Shown here one piece after another: positions 47,825 through 56,800 of a DNA stretch of 64,000 nt. Under the pieces are notes generated by a model. That model saw only the letters and a list, made by a program, of their open reading frames with translations. It was not told the origin of the DNA and ran no database searches. How positions within the stretch are numbered: position 1 is the stretch's first letter; each line of letters starts with the position of its first letter. This DNA is from Novosphingobium sp. NDB2Meth1 (lineage in GTDB: Bacteria; Pseudomonadota; Alphaproteobacteria; Sphingomonadales; Sphingomonadaceae): NCBI RefSeq assembly GCF_900117425.1, contig NZ_FPEH01000018.1, positions 33,869-97,868 on the forward strand. The letters are read 5' to 3'. A program made the translations under genes and the position numbers.

Positions 47825-48984
47825 GACCTTGTATTCTCCACCGGGCGGATGATCTGCCCTTCATGTTCCATTCTAAGCCTTGTTCCGCGCCAATCAACAA
47901 CGCGAACGAAATAGCTTGCCACAAACACGGCCAAACTGAGTCCGTCCCGGACCGGTAGCAGCCAAAAGGGGGCAGTGCTGGTGCCCGCATGGCGGTCCAC
48001 CACCCGCTTGGTGTACAGGCGCGCAGCGGAGGCTGCTGCCACCACGTAAAGGCCGGGCAGGGGGTGAACCAGGCTGCCCAGCATGGCCAGCGCCAGCGGG
48101 AAGCCGATCACAGACCCCGCATAGCCGCCCGGTTGCAAAGCCCGGATCGTCGCTGCCCAGCGCAGTTCCTGCCGCCAGACCTGCGCGAGGCTGGTTTCCG
48201 CCGAGGCATGCGCGAGCAGGACCGGAGGAATGGCTATGCCGAGGCCATGCGCCCGCACCGCCGCGCCTATGGCATGGTCGTCCGCCAGCACATCGGCAAA
48301 GGCCTCGAACCCGCCGATGGCCTCCAGCGTCGAACGGCGCAGCGCGATGGTCGAACCCATGCACGGCTCGGCAAGGCCCATGACCTTGCCGAAGACGAGG
48401 CCGACCAGGAACTGGTAGCTCGGCCCCGCCGCCGCCAGCCGCGACCAGAACCCGGCATCGCCGCGCCCGTGATAGAGGCAAGTCACCGCCCCGATGCCGG
48501 GCCGATCGAGCGCGGCGAGCACTTGCGCCAGATAGCTGGGCTCCACCGCCATGTCGCTGTCGCTCAGCACCACGATGTCGTGCTCGGCGCGGGCCATCAT
48601 GTTGATGAGGTTGCCGATCTTGACGTTCGCGCCGTGGCGGGTCGAATCGATCACGAGGTCGATCCGCGCAGTGGGATGGCGGGCTTGCATTGCGCGCACC
48701 GTCTCGGCGGCCGGATCGTCTTCGCGCTGAACCCCGCAGACCATCTGCACCGGCCCTTGGTGCGTCTGGCGGAGAAAGCTTGCGAGATTGGCTTCCAGCT
48801 GTGGCTCGGCCCCGTAGAGCGGCTTCAGCAGGGTAACCGCCTCGGAGCGCGCGGCGGCAGGCCGTTCTCTCCGCAGAAACCGCGCAAGAGCCCACGTCGC
48901 GATCGCCCAATAGAGCGTGCCGATCGCGGCAAGTGCCAGTACGAGCCAGCCGATCAGAGACAGGAGAAGGGCGCCTGCGGTCAT
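47821..48984 (-). CDS. hpnI: Hopanoid glycosyltransferase HpnI (GT2)
   Basis: 387 residues from ATG at 48984; an upstream in-frame start at 49074 lacks similarity. An N-terminal helix (LLLSLIGWLVLALAAIGTLYW) anchors a ceramide-glucosyltransferase-like GT2 domain with KPLYG, SDSDMA (metal-binding DxD) and QELRW (QxxRW), and three C-terminal helices. HpnI adds N-acetylglucosamine to bacteriohopanetetrol. Divergent from hpnA with about 140 bases between, where both promoters must lie. Confidence 0.9.
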   Translation of the reverse strand: MTAGALLLSLIGWLVLALAAIGTLYWAIATWALARFLRRERPAAARSEAVTLLKPLYGAEPQLEANLASFLRQTHQGPVQMVCGVQREDDPAAETVRAMQARHPTARIDLVIDSTRHGANVKIGNLINMMARAEHDIVVLSDSDMAVEPSYLAQVLAALDRPGIGAVTCLYHGRGDAGFWSRLAAAGPSYQFLVGLVFGKVMGLAEPCMGSTIALRRSTLEAIGGFEAFADVLADDHAIGAAVRAHGLGIAIPPVLLAHASAETSLAQVWRQELRWAATIRALQPGGYAGSVIGFPLALAMLGSLVHPLPGLYVVAAASAARLYTKRVVDRHAGTSTAPFWLLPVRDGLSLAVFVASYFVRVVDWRGTRLRMEHEGQIIRPVENTRS

Positions 48985-49126
48985 CGCGCGACGTCCTAGC
49001 CCTGATCGCGGTTCAGGCAAAACATTTGCACAAAACCTGCGATCCGGATGCCAATACCCTTGCCACCGAAGCATGGCCGGTCAATCAAGCGGCCAAGGTG
49101 CCAATGAGAAGGGAATACGAGCGCTG

Positions 49127-50131
49127 ATGGACGAATCGCGGGGTCTCACGCTCGTGACCGGCGTGTCGGGCTTCGTCGGCTCGGCCGTTGCGCGCGAACT
49201 GGCAGCGGCCGGCTACCGCGTGCGCGGTCTCGTTCGGGCATCCAGTCCGCGCGGCAATCTCGGCGATTTTCCGGGCGATCTGGTCGAAGGCGATGCGCGC
49301 GACGAGGCCAGCGTTGCCCGCGCTCTGCAGGGGGCCCGGTTCCTCTGCCATGTCGCCGCCGACTATCGGCTCTGGGCGCCCGACCCGGAAGAGATCGTGC
49401 GCAACAACCTTGCCAGCACCGGAGCGGTGATGCGCGCGGCCTTGCAGGCGGGGGTTGAGCGCGTGGTCTATACGAGCAGCGTCGCCACGCTGAAGCCTTC
49501 GGATGACGGACCGGTCGACGAGCGTCATGCCGCCAGCCCGGAGCAGGCTGTGGGCGCCTACAAGCGCAGCAAGGTGGTCGCCGAGCGGCTGGTCGAGCAG
49601 ATGGTGGCGGAGCACGGGCTGCCGGCTGTCATCGTGCTGCCGTCCACGCCCATCGGACCGCGCGATATCAAGCCTACGCCGACCGGGCGGATCATCGTCG
49701 AGGCGGCGAACGGGAAGATGCCCGCATATGTCGATTCGGGGCTCAATCTCGTCCATGTCGACGATGTGGCGGCGGGCCACCGGCTTGCGCTCGAGCAGGG
49801 CCGGGTGGGCGAGCGCTATATCCTTGGCGGACAGGATGTGATGCTGCGCGACATGCTGGTGTGCATTGCCGCCGAAATGGAACGCCGCCCGCCGCAAGTG
49901 CGCCTGCCCATCGCGCCGCTGATGCCGCTGGCGTGGCTGAATGAGGCCTGGTCGCGCGCGACCGGCAAGACCGATCCGTTCCTCACGCTCGATTCGCTGC
50001 GCATGTCGCGCCACCGGATGTTCTTCCGTTCCGACAAGGCGCAGAGCGAGCTGGGCTACCGCGCGCGGCCATGGGGCGATGCGGTGCGCGATGCGATAGG
50101 CTGGTTCCGGCAGGCGGGCACGATCCGATGA
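49127..50131 (+). CDS. hpnA: Hopanoid-associated sugar epimerase HpnA
   Basis: 334 residues from ATG at 49127 (MDESRGLTLV). NAD-binding TGVSGFVGSAV at about 11-21, TSSVATL, the YKRSK catalytic Tyr/Lys pair and a C-terminal substrate lobe define an extended SDR of the HpnA type. Its role in side-chain tailoring is not firmly known. First of seven rightward genes hpnA-hpnG that overlap or nearly touch. Confidence 0.9.
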   Translation: MDESRGLTLVTGVSGFVGSAVARELAAAGYRVRGLVRASSPRGNLGDFPGDLVEGDARDEASVARALQGARFLCHVAADYRLWAPDPEEIVRNNLASTGAVMRAALQAGVERVVYTSSVATLKPSDDGPVDERHAASPEQAVGAYKRSKVVAERLVEQMVAEHGLPAVIVLPSTPIGPRDIKPTPTGRIIVEAANGKMPAYVDSGLNLVHVDDVAAGHRLALEQGRVGERYILGGQDVMLRDMLVCIAAEMERRPPQVRLPIAPLMPLAWLNEAWSRATGKTDPFLTLDSLRMSRHRMFFRSDKAQSELGYRARPWGDAVRDAIGWFRQAGTIR

Positions 50132-51273
50132 TCCCCATCGCGCTCGGCACGCTTTCGCTGGCGATCTGGCTAGTCCTCCTCTTGGGGCGCGACATGTTCT
50201 GGCTGGCGCGCGAGCGGGACACGCGGGGCATGCCCGCCGAGCCGAAGATCTGGCCGGAGGTTGTCGCGGTCGTTCCGGCGCGTGACGAGGCGGACGTGAT
50301 CGCCCGCTCGGTCGGGAGCCTGCTGACCCAGGACTATCCCGGCGCCTTCCGCGTCATCCTTGTCGATGACCAGAGCAGCGACGGCACCGCCGCTATTGCC
50401 CGGGCGCTCGGTTCGGACCGGCTCGAAGTACTGAACGGTGCACCGTTGGCGCGCGGGTGGACCGGCAAGCTCTGGGCCGTCTCGCAAGGCGTCGCGCGGG
50501 CGGGGGAAACCCCGCGCTACCTCTGGCTGACCGACGCCGATATCGAGCACGCGCCCGATACCTTGCGCATGCTGGTCACGCGTGGCGAGGCTGGCAGCCT
50601 CTCGCTCGTCTCGCTGATGGCGCTGCTTCACTGCGAGACCCCGCCGGAGCGCATGCTGGTTCCGGCCTTCGTGTTCTTCTTCCAGATGCTTTACCCCTTC
50701 GGCGCCGTGAACCGCCCGCAAGGCCTCGGCGCGGCGGCAGGCGGCTGCATGCTGGTGCGGCGCGATTCGCTCGAGAAGGCGGGCGGCATCGCGGCTATCC
50801 GAGGAGCGCTGATTGATGATTGCACGCTGGGCGCGCTGCTCAAACGGCAGGGGCCGGTGTGGCTCGGCCTCACGTACCGCTCGCGCAGCATCCGGCCCTA
50901 TCGCGGCTTTGCGCCGGTCGCGGCGATGATTTCGCGCTCGGCCTATGCGCAGCTGCGCTATTCGCCGGTGCTTCTGGCCGGGACTGTGCTCGGCATGGCG
51001 CTCGTCTACCTCGCGCCGCCTGCGCTCGGATTGTTCGGCGAGGGCCTTGCGCGCTGGCTGGGGCTCGGCGCATGGGCCATCATGGCTCTCACCTTCCAGC
51101 CCATGCTGCGCTTCTACCGGCGCTCACCGTTGTGGGGTGTCGCGCTGCCCGGCATTGCGGCTTTTTACCTAGGCTGCACCATGCTATCGGCGTGGCAGCA
51201 CTTGCGCGGACGGGGCGGCATGTGGAAGGGGCGAGCCCAGGCGGCAGCAGGCCAGCAAGCGGCGGAACTGTGA
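50128..51273 (+). CDS. hpnB: Hopanoid-associated glycosyltransferase HpnB (GT2)
   Basis: 381 residues from ATG at 50128, overlapping the hpnA stop. N-terminal helix (GTLSLAIWLVLLLGRDMFW), GT2 core with VPARDEADV, VDDQSSDGT and TDADIEHAP (metal-binding Asp residues), and C-terminal helices (VLLAGTVLGMALVYLAPPALGLF). HpnB proteins are conserved in hpn clusters with no settled substrate. Confidence 0.9.
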   Translation: MIPIALGTLSLAIWLVLLLGRDMFWLARERDTRGMPAEPKIWPEVVAVVPARDEADVIARSVGSLLTQDYPGAFRVILVDDQSSDGTAAIARALGSDRLEVLNGAPLARGWTGKLWAVSQGVARAGETPRYLWLTDADIEHAPDTLRMLVTRGEAGSLSLVSLMALLHCETPPERMLVPAFVFFFQMLYPFGAVNRPQGLGAAAGGCMLVRRDSLEKAGGIAAIRGALIDDCTLGALLKRQGPVWLGLTYRSRSIRPYRGFAPVAAMISRSAYAQLRYSPVLLAGTVLGMALVYLAPPALGLFGEGLARWLGLGAWAIMALTFQPMLRFYRRSPLWGVALPGIAAFYLGCTMLSAWQHLRGRGGMWKGRAQAAAGQQAAEL

Positions 51274-52094
51274 TGAACTCGAATACCTTAGCCTCGGGCA
51301 AGGGCGACCGCGACGAGAACTTTCCCGTCGCCAGCTTCCTCGTCAAAGCCGAGCATCGCGGGCTCATCAAGGCCTTCTACACCTTCGCGCGCGCGTCCGA
51401 CGACATCGCCGATCATCCCACCGCGACGCCCGAGCAGAAGCTCGCGCTGCTGGGCGCGATGCGCGCCGGTCTGGACGGTGAAGGGGCGCCGGAAGCGAAG
51501 GCCTTGCGCGCGGCGATGGCCGAGCGAGGGATTGATCCGGTCCATGCCCACGACCTGCTCGAAGCCTTCACGCGCGACGTGACGGTGACTCGCTACCAGA
51601 CCTGGGACGACCTTATCGACTACTGCCGCGTCTCGGCCATGCCGGTCGGTCGCTACGTGCTCGACGTGCACCGCGAGAGCCGGGACACCTGGCATGGAAA
51701 CGATGCGCTTTGCGCGGCTTTGCAGGTAATCAACCACCTGCAAGATTGCGCCAAGGACTACCGGCAGCTCGACCGGGTCTACATTCCTTTCGAAACAGGG
51801 ATCGACGTGGAAGAACTCGGTGGTGACAAGGCGAGCGCAAAGCTGCGCGGGATCATTGCTGATCTGGCCCGGCGGACGCGGGGTCTGCTGGCCCAATCCG
51901 CGCCGTTTTCGCGGATGATCCGCGATCGCCGCCTCTCGGCGGAAGTCGCGGTGATCCAGCGGCTTGCGGAAAGTCTTTGCGACCGTCTCGAACGCCGTGA
52001 CCCGCTCAGTGAGCGCGTCCACCACAGCAAGGCCGAAGCGCTGTGGCTGGCGACCGGCGCGGCGCTGCCGGTACTGCTGAGGCGCGCGGCATGA
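51273..52094 (+). CDS. hpnC: Hydroxysqualene synthase HpnC
   Basis: 273 residues from ATG at 51273, which overlaps the hpnB stop by one base (a GTG at 51270 is the alternative). The isoprenoid-synthase fold carries the first Asp motif ARASDDIADHP at about 40-50 and the second DCAKDYR near 155. HpnC converts presqualene diphosphate to hydroxysqualene, which HpnE reduces to squalene. Together with HpnD and HpnE it replaces a single squalene synthase. Confidence 0.92.
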   Translation: MNSNTLASGKGDRDENFPVASFLVKAEHRGLIKAFYTFARASDDIADHPTATPEQKLALLGAMRAGLDGEGAPEAKALRAAMAERGIDPVHAHDLLEAFTRDVTVTRYQTWDDLIDYCRVSAMPVGRYVLDVHRESRDTWHGNDALCAALQVINHLQDCAKDYRQLDRVYIPFETGIDVEELGGDKASAKLRGIIADLARRTRGLLAQSAPFSRMIRDRRLSAEVAVIQRLAESLCDRLERRDPLSERVHHSKAEALWLATGAALPVLLRRAA

Positions 52095-52918
52095 GCGCGC
52101 CGGACGGCCAGACGCAGGCAAGCCGCAGCTCGTTCTATGCCGGCATGCGCGTGCTGCCCAAAGATGAGCGGCTGGCGATGTACGCGGTCTACGATTTCTG
52201 CCGTATCGTCGACGACATTGCCGACGACCAGCAGGGGGATCGCGCGGTGCGCGCGGCCGAGCTGGATGCATGGCGGGCGGATATCGACGCGCTTTACGCC
52301 GGGCGCGCTCCCGGGCGTGCGGCGTTTCTGGCAACCGCTGTCCACCGCTTCGCCCTGGAGAAGGCGGACTTCATCGCCGTGATCGACGGCATGGCGATCG
52401 ACGTCGAGCGTGATGTGCGCTGGCCGACCGAAGCCGAACTCGACATCTATTGCGACCACGTTGCCTCGGCGGTGGGGCGGCTTTCGGTCAAGATTTTCGG
52501 GATGGACGAAGAGCCGGGCCTTGCGCTGGCGCATCACCTTGGCCGCGCGCTCCAATACACCAACATCCTGCGGGATATCGACGAGGATGCCGCCATCGGC
52601 CGCGTCTACATGCCTTTGGAAGCACTGCGCCATGCCGGTATCGAGCCGACCACGCCCGAGGCCATCGCCACCGATCCGCGCATGGATGCCGCCGCCCGGC
52701 GCGTCGCGGCCCGCGCGCAGCAGCACTACAAGGAAGCGGCAGCCATCCTCGCGGCCAAGCCCAAGGGCCACCTTATCGCCCCGCGGCTGATGGAAATCGC
52801 CTACTCCCGCTTGCTCCGGACCATGGAGCAGATCGGCTGGGCGCCGCCGCGCACGCGCGTGCGAACGAACAAGCTGGGGCTGCTGCTCACGGTCTTCTGG
52901 CTGCTGGCGACCCGCTGA
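52091..52918 (+). CDS. hpnD: Presqualene diphosphate synthase HpnD
   Basis: 275 residues from ATG at 52091 (4-base overlap with hpnC). Asp-rich motifs are RIVDDIADD near 35 and ILRDIDEDA near 160, both required for Mg2+ and farnesyl diphosphate binding. It condenses two farnesyl diphosphates to presqualene diphosphate. Its stop lies in the first copy of a 13-bp tandem duplication that separates it from hpnE. Confidence 0.92.
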   Translation: MSAPDGQTQASRSSFYAGMRVLPKDERLAMYAVYDFCRIVDDIADDQQGDRAVRAAELDAWRADIDALYAGRAPGRAAFLATAVHRFALEKADFIAVIDGMAIDVERDVRWPTEAELDIYCDHVASAVGRLSVKIFGMDEEPGLALAHHLGRALQYTNILRDIDEDAAIGRVYMPLEALRHAGIEPTTPEAIATDPRMDAAARRVAARAQQHYKEAAAILAAKPKGHLIAPRLMEIAYSRLLRTMEQIGWAPPRTRVRTNKLGLLLTVFWLLATR

Positions 52919-52939
52919 CCATGGGTGCTGACCATGGGT
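52914..52939 (+). repeat. 13-bp tandem duplication at the hpnD-hpnE junction
   Basis: GCTGACCATGGGT occurs twice in direct succession (52914-52926 and 52927-52939). Each copy contains TGACCATGGGT: the TGA of the first is the hpnD stop, the ATG of the second is the hpnE start. The ATG of the first copy (52921) opens a six-codon frame ending at TAG (52939-52941), so it is a decoy start. Confidence 0.9.
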
Positions 52940-54181
52940 AGGGCGATTGTTGTCGGCGCGGGCCTTGCCGGACTGTCGGCTGCCGTGCGGCTGGTCGAGG
53001 CGGGCTTTGCGGTCGAGATCGCCGAAGCGGCGGCGCAGGCGGGCGGGCGGTGCCGGTCGTACCACGATGTCCAGCTTGGCCTTACCATCGACAATGGCAA
53101 CCACCTCGTGCTGGCAGGCAATCCCGCCGTTGCACGCTTCCGTCGCACGGTCGGCGCCGATACGCCGCTCGCGGGGCCGGACCATGCCGACTTCGCGTTC
53201 GCTGACCTGGCATCGGGCGCGCGCTGGACCATCGGCATCAACGATGGGCCGCTGCCCTGGTGGGTGCTCACACCCTCCCGCCGCGTCCCCGGCAGCCGCC
53301 TCGCAGATTACCTGCCTCTCGCGAAGCTGCTCGCCAAGGCACCCGGCGCGACCCTCGGCCAACGCATCACCGCTGCAGGTCCCGTTTGGGAAAAGCTGCT
53401 GGAGCCTGTGCTGCTCGCCGTGCTCAATACGCCGCCCACAGAAGGATCGGCTGCGCTGACGGCGGCCGTCCTGCGCGAAACACTGCTGCGCGGCGGCAAG
53501 GCAACCCTGCCGCGCATCGCCGAACCGACACTGGCGGCAGCCTTCATCGATCCGGCTGCGACCTGGCTGGCACAGCGCGGGGCCCCGATCACGCTCGGCA
53601 AGCGGCTGCGCGCCATCGAGACCAAGGGCGACCGGCTGAGCGCACTGGACTGGGGCGACACTTGGCAGGAGCTGACCGACGAGACGATCGTGCTCGCGGT
53701 CCCCGCTTGGATTGCGCAGGGTTTGCTGCCGGGGATCAGTGCGCCCGATGTGCACAATTCCATCGTCAACGCCCACTTCGCGGTTGCGCTGCCCGCTGGT
53801 GCACCGCCGATGCTGGCGCTGCTCGGTGCAAAGGCGCAGTGGCTCTTCGCGTTTCCGGACCGGATTTCGGTGACCGTGTCCGCCGCCGAGGACATCGTCG
53901 GGCTCGACCGCGAGGAGCTGGCGCGCATTTTCTGGGATGAGATACAGCGCGCCTATGGCTTCAGTGCCAACTTGCCCGCGTGGCAGGTCGTGAAGGAAAA
54001 GCGGGCGACTTTCGCCGCCACCCCCGATCAGGATGCCAAACGCCCACCCGCGCAGACGCGGTGGAACAACCTTCTCCTCGCCGGCGACTGGACGCAGACG
54101 GGCCTCCCCGCAACCATCGAGGGCGCACTGCGCTCGGGTGAGACTGCTGCGGGCTTGGCTATTGCCGCACTCCGACGCTAG
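52934..54181 (+). CDS. hpnE: Hydroxysqualene dehydroxylase HpnE
   Basis: 415 residues from ATG at 52934 (MGRAIVVGAGLAGLSAAVRL). The N-terminal FAD-binding motif GAGLAGLSA and the GGRCRSY segment are those of amine-oxidase-like flavoproteins, and the C-terminal LLLAGDWTQTGLPATIEGA block completes the FAD site. It reduces hydroxysqualene to squalene. A GTG three codons upstream is a weaker start. It ends 10 bases before the cyclase gene. Confidence 0.9.
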   Translation: MGRAIVVGAGLAGLSAAVRLVEAGFAVEIAEAAAQAGGRCRSYHDVQLGLTIDNGNHLVLAGNPAVARFRRTVGADTPLAGPDHADFAFADLASGARWTIGINDGPLPWWVLTPSRRVPGSRLADYLPLAKLLAKAPGATLGQRITAAGPVWEKLLEPVLLAVLNTPPTEGSAALTAAVLRETLLRGGKATLPRIAEPTLAAAFIDPAATWLAQRGAPITLGKRLRAIETKGDRLSALDWGDTWQELTDETIVLAVPAWIAQGLLPGISAPDVHNSIVNAHFAVALPAGAPPMLALLGAKAQWLFAFPDRISVTVSAAEDIVGLDREELARIFWDEIQRAYGFSANLPAWQVVKEKRATFAATPDQDAKRPPAQTRWNNLLLAGDWTQTGLPATIEGALRSGETAAGLAIAALRR

Positions 54182-54191
54182 AAGGCGCGCC

Positions 54192-56135
54192 ATGCTGGAT
54201 ACGCTCGAAGTCCCGACCCGCCTTGATCTCACGACCGTCGACGCCGCGGTCGACCGCGCCGCCAGTGCTCTCACCAAGGCGCAGCGCCCCGATGGCCACT
54301 GGGTGTTCGAACTCGAGGCCGACTGCACGATCCCGGCGGAATACGTGCTGCTGCGCCATTATCTCGGCGAGCCGGACGATCTCGAACTCGAAGCCAAGAT
54401 CGGGCGCTACCTGCGCCGCATTCAATCGGCTAAGCATCACGGCTGGAGTCTGTTCCACGACGGCGGCTTCGATGTGAGCGCCAGCGTGAAGGCCTATTTC
54501 GCGCTCAAGATGATCGGCGATCCCGTCGATGCGCCGCACATGGTCCGTGCGCGCGAAGCCATCCTCAAGGCTGGCGGGGCCGAGGCAGTCAACGTCTTCA
54601 CCCGCATCCAGCTGGCGCTCTTCGCTGCCGGGCCGTGGTCCGAAGTGCCGACGATGCCGCCCGAACTGATCCTGCTGCCGCGCTGGTTCCCGATCCACCT
54701 CTCGCGCATGTCGTACTGGGCGCGAACGGTCGTCGTGCCGCTGCTGGTGCTGTGCGCGCTGAGACCCTGTGCGCGCAACCCGCGCGGGATCAAGGTGGAC
54801 GAGCTCTACAGCGGGCAGAAGCCGCGCCGCCTGTCGCAGGCGGAAGATCCCAAGTGGGTCTGGACAACCGGCTTCAACGCACTCGACCGCGTGCTCAAGG
54901 CGGGTGATGGCCTGTGGCCCAAGGGGCTGCGCAAGAAGGCGATCGATACTTGCGTGAGCTGGGTTGTCGAACGGCTCAATGGCGAGGACGGGCTCGGCGC
55001 AATCTATCCGGCGATGGCCAACAGCGTGATGATGTTCGATCTGCTCGGCTATCCGGAAGATCATCCGCACCGCGCGATTGCGAGGAAGTCGGTCGAGAAC
55101 CTCCTCGTGATCCACGAGGACGAGGCCTATTGTCAGCCCTGCGTCTCGCCGGTGTGGGATACTGCGCTTGCCTCACATGCCATGATGGAAGCAGGCGGCG
55201 AGGCCAACGTGGCGCGCGCGCAGGCCGGGCTCGATTGGCTGAAGCCGCTGCAGGTGCTCGATGTCGAGGGCGACTGGATCGACCAGCGCCCCGGCGTGCG
55301 GCCCGGCGGCTGGGCCTTCCAGTACAACAACGCGCACTATCCCGATCTCGATGACACGGCGGTCGTCGTCATGGCGATGGACCGTGCGCAAGTCGCGGAC
55401 CGCATGCCGATCGAGCGCGGCTTGGAATGGACCGTCGGGCTGCAATCGAAGAACGGCGGCTGGGGCGCGTTCGATGCCGACAACACGGCGGACTACCTCA
55501 ACAACCTGCCCTTCGCCGATCACGGCGCCCTGCTCGATCCGCCGACGGCAGACGTTTCCGCGCGCTGCGTCTCGATGCTGGCTCAGCTGGGCGAGCCGCT
55601 CGACAGCCCGCGCATGGCGGCGGCCATCGAGTATCTGCGGCGCGAGCAGGAGCCCGAAGGCAGCTGGTTCGGCCGCTGGGGCGTGAACTATATCTACGGC
55701 ACGTGGTCGGTGCTTTGCGCGCTGAATGCCGCGGGCCTGCCGCCGGAAGATCCGACCGTGGCCAAGGCCGTTGCATGGCTCAAGTCCATCCAGAACCCGG
55801 ACGGTGGCTGGGGCGAGGATTGCGAGAGCTATGCACTGGATCGCAAGGGCCACACGCCGGCACCCTCGACCGCCTCGCAGACCGCATGGGCGCTGCTGGG
55901 CCTGATGGCGGCGGGTGAAGCGGATGCGCCCGAAGTCGAACGCGGGGTGGCGTGGCTCGCCGCCAACCAGGAAGCCGACGGGCTGTGGGGGCAGGAGCAC
56001 TATACCGGCGGCGGCTTCCCGCGCGTGTTCTACCTGCGCTACCATGGCTATCCCAAATACTTCCCGCTCTGGGCGATGGCGCGCTACCGCAACCTCAAGC
56101 GCTCGAACGACCGCCGCGTTTCGGTCGGGATGTGA
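54192..56135 (+). CDS. shc: Squalene-hopene cyclase (HpnF)
   Basis: 647 residues from ATG at 54192. The catalytic acid motif DXDD is present as DLDD at 385-388 in YPDLDDTAVV, and several QW repeats are visible (QSKNGGWGAF, QNPDGGWGEDC, QEADGLWGQ). Length matches bacterial SHC (about 630-650). It protonates and cyclises squalene to hopene and diplopterol on the inner membrane. It follows the squalene-forming hpnC-D-E genes and overlaps hpnG by 4 bases. Confidence 0.95.
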   Translation: MLDTLEVPTRLDLTTVDAAVDRAASALTKAQRPDGHWVFELEADCTIPAEYVLLRHYLGEPDDLELEAKIGRYLRRIQSAKHHGWSLFHDGGFDVSASVKAYFALKMIGDPVDAPHMVRAREAILKAGGAEAVNVFTRIQLALFAAGPWSEVPTMPPELILLPRWFPIHLSRMSYWARTVVVPLLVLCALRPCARNPRGIKVDELYSGQKPRRLSQAEDPKWVWTTGFNALDRVLKAGDGLWPKGLRKKAIDTCVSWVVERLNGEDGLGAIYPAMANSVMMFDLLGYPEDHPHRAIARKSVENLLVIHEDEAYCQPCVSPVWDTALASHAMMEAGGEANVARAQAGLDWLKPLQVLDVEGDWIDQRPGVRPGGWAFQYNNAHYPDLDDTAVVVMAMDRAQVADRMPIERGLEWTVGLQSKNGGWGAFDADNTADYLNNLPFADHGALLDPPTADVSARCVSMLAQLGEPLDSPRMAAAIEYLRREQEPEGSWFGRWGVNYIYGTWSVLCALNAAGLPPEDPTVAKAVAWLKSIQNPDGGWGEDCESYALDRKGHTPAPSTASQTAWALLGLMAAGEADAPEVERGVAWLAANQEADGLWGQEHYTGGGFPRVFYLRYHGYPKYFPLWAMARYRNLKRSNDRRVSVGM

Positions 56136-56800
56136 GCGCGCGGATCATTGCCGTCTGCGGTCTCCAGAGCGAGGCCAAGGCCATCCGGGGCGGATATCCG
56201 GGCATCGAGGTGCTGGCGGGTGGCGGCGATAGTGCGCGGCTTGAGCGCGAACTGGCGGGGCTGCTGGGGGCTGGCTCGGCGCTGGTCCTTTCGACTGGTC
56301 TCGGTGGCGGTCTTGATCCTTCGCTGCCAGTCGGTGCGGTCGTGATCGATGGCGATGCAGCCTTGGTGGAAGCGCTCATTGCCGCGCTTCCCACGGCAAT
56401 CCGAGCACTAGTGTCCGGTCAGGATTCCATAGCAGCCGGCATCGAGGGCAAGGCCGAATTGCGCAAAGCGACCGGCGCAGCTGTCGTCGATATGGAGAGC
56501 CATATCGCGGCCCGCGTTGCCCAGCGCCACGGTGCCTCCTTCGCTGCCATCCGGGTGATCTCGGACAGTGCTCACGAAGCATTGCCGCCCGCCGCACTCG
56601 TCGGCATGCGGCCGGATGGCGGGATCGCGCTGGGCGCAGTGCTTTTCTCTCTGGCCCGCCAGCCCGCCCAGCTGCCGGCGCTCATCCGCACCGGACGCCA
56701 CGCGGGCCTTGCGCACAAGGTTCTACGCGACGTTTACGACGCGCTTGGCCGCAGCGGGGTTTTCCTTGGCGATCTTGGCCAGTTCGCGCTCGAGGTGTGA
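56132..56800 (+). CDS. hpnG: Adenosylhopane nucleosidase/phosphorylase HpnG
   Basis: 222 residues from GTG at 56132 within the cyclase stop. A nucleoside-phosphorylase fold: AVCGLQSEAKAI at the N-terminus, STGLGGGLDPSL, and VVDMESHIAA with the substrate-binding Met-Glu pair. HpnG removes adenine from adenosylhopane during side-chain formation, directly after HpnH. The last 78 bases overlap the 3' end of hpnH on the opposite strand. Confidence 0.9.
   Translation: MSARIIAVCGLQSEAKAIRGGYPGIEVLAGGGDSARLERELAGLLGAGSALVLSTGLGGGLDPSLPVGAVVIDGDAALVEALIAALPTAIRALVSGQDSIAAGIEGKAELRKATGAAVVDMESHIAARVAQRHGASFAAIRVISDSAHEALPPAALVGMRPDGGIALGAVLFSLARQPAQLPALIRTGRHAGLAHKVLRDVYDALGRSGVFLGDLGQFALEV

Noticed and set aside
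51779..54328. 849-codon open frame on the minus strand
   Set aside because: Antisense to hpnC, hpnD and hpnE, which have clear motifs; the composition is that of a shadow frame.
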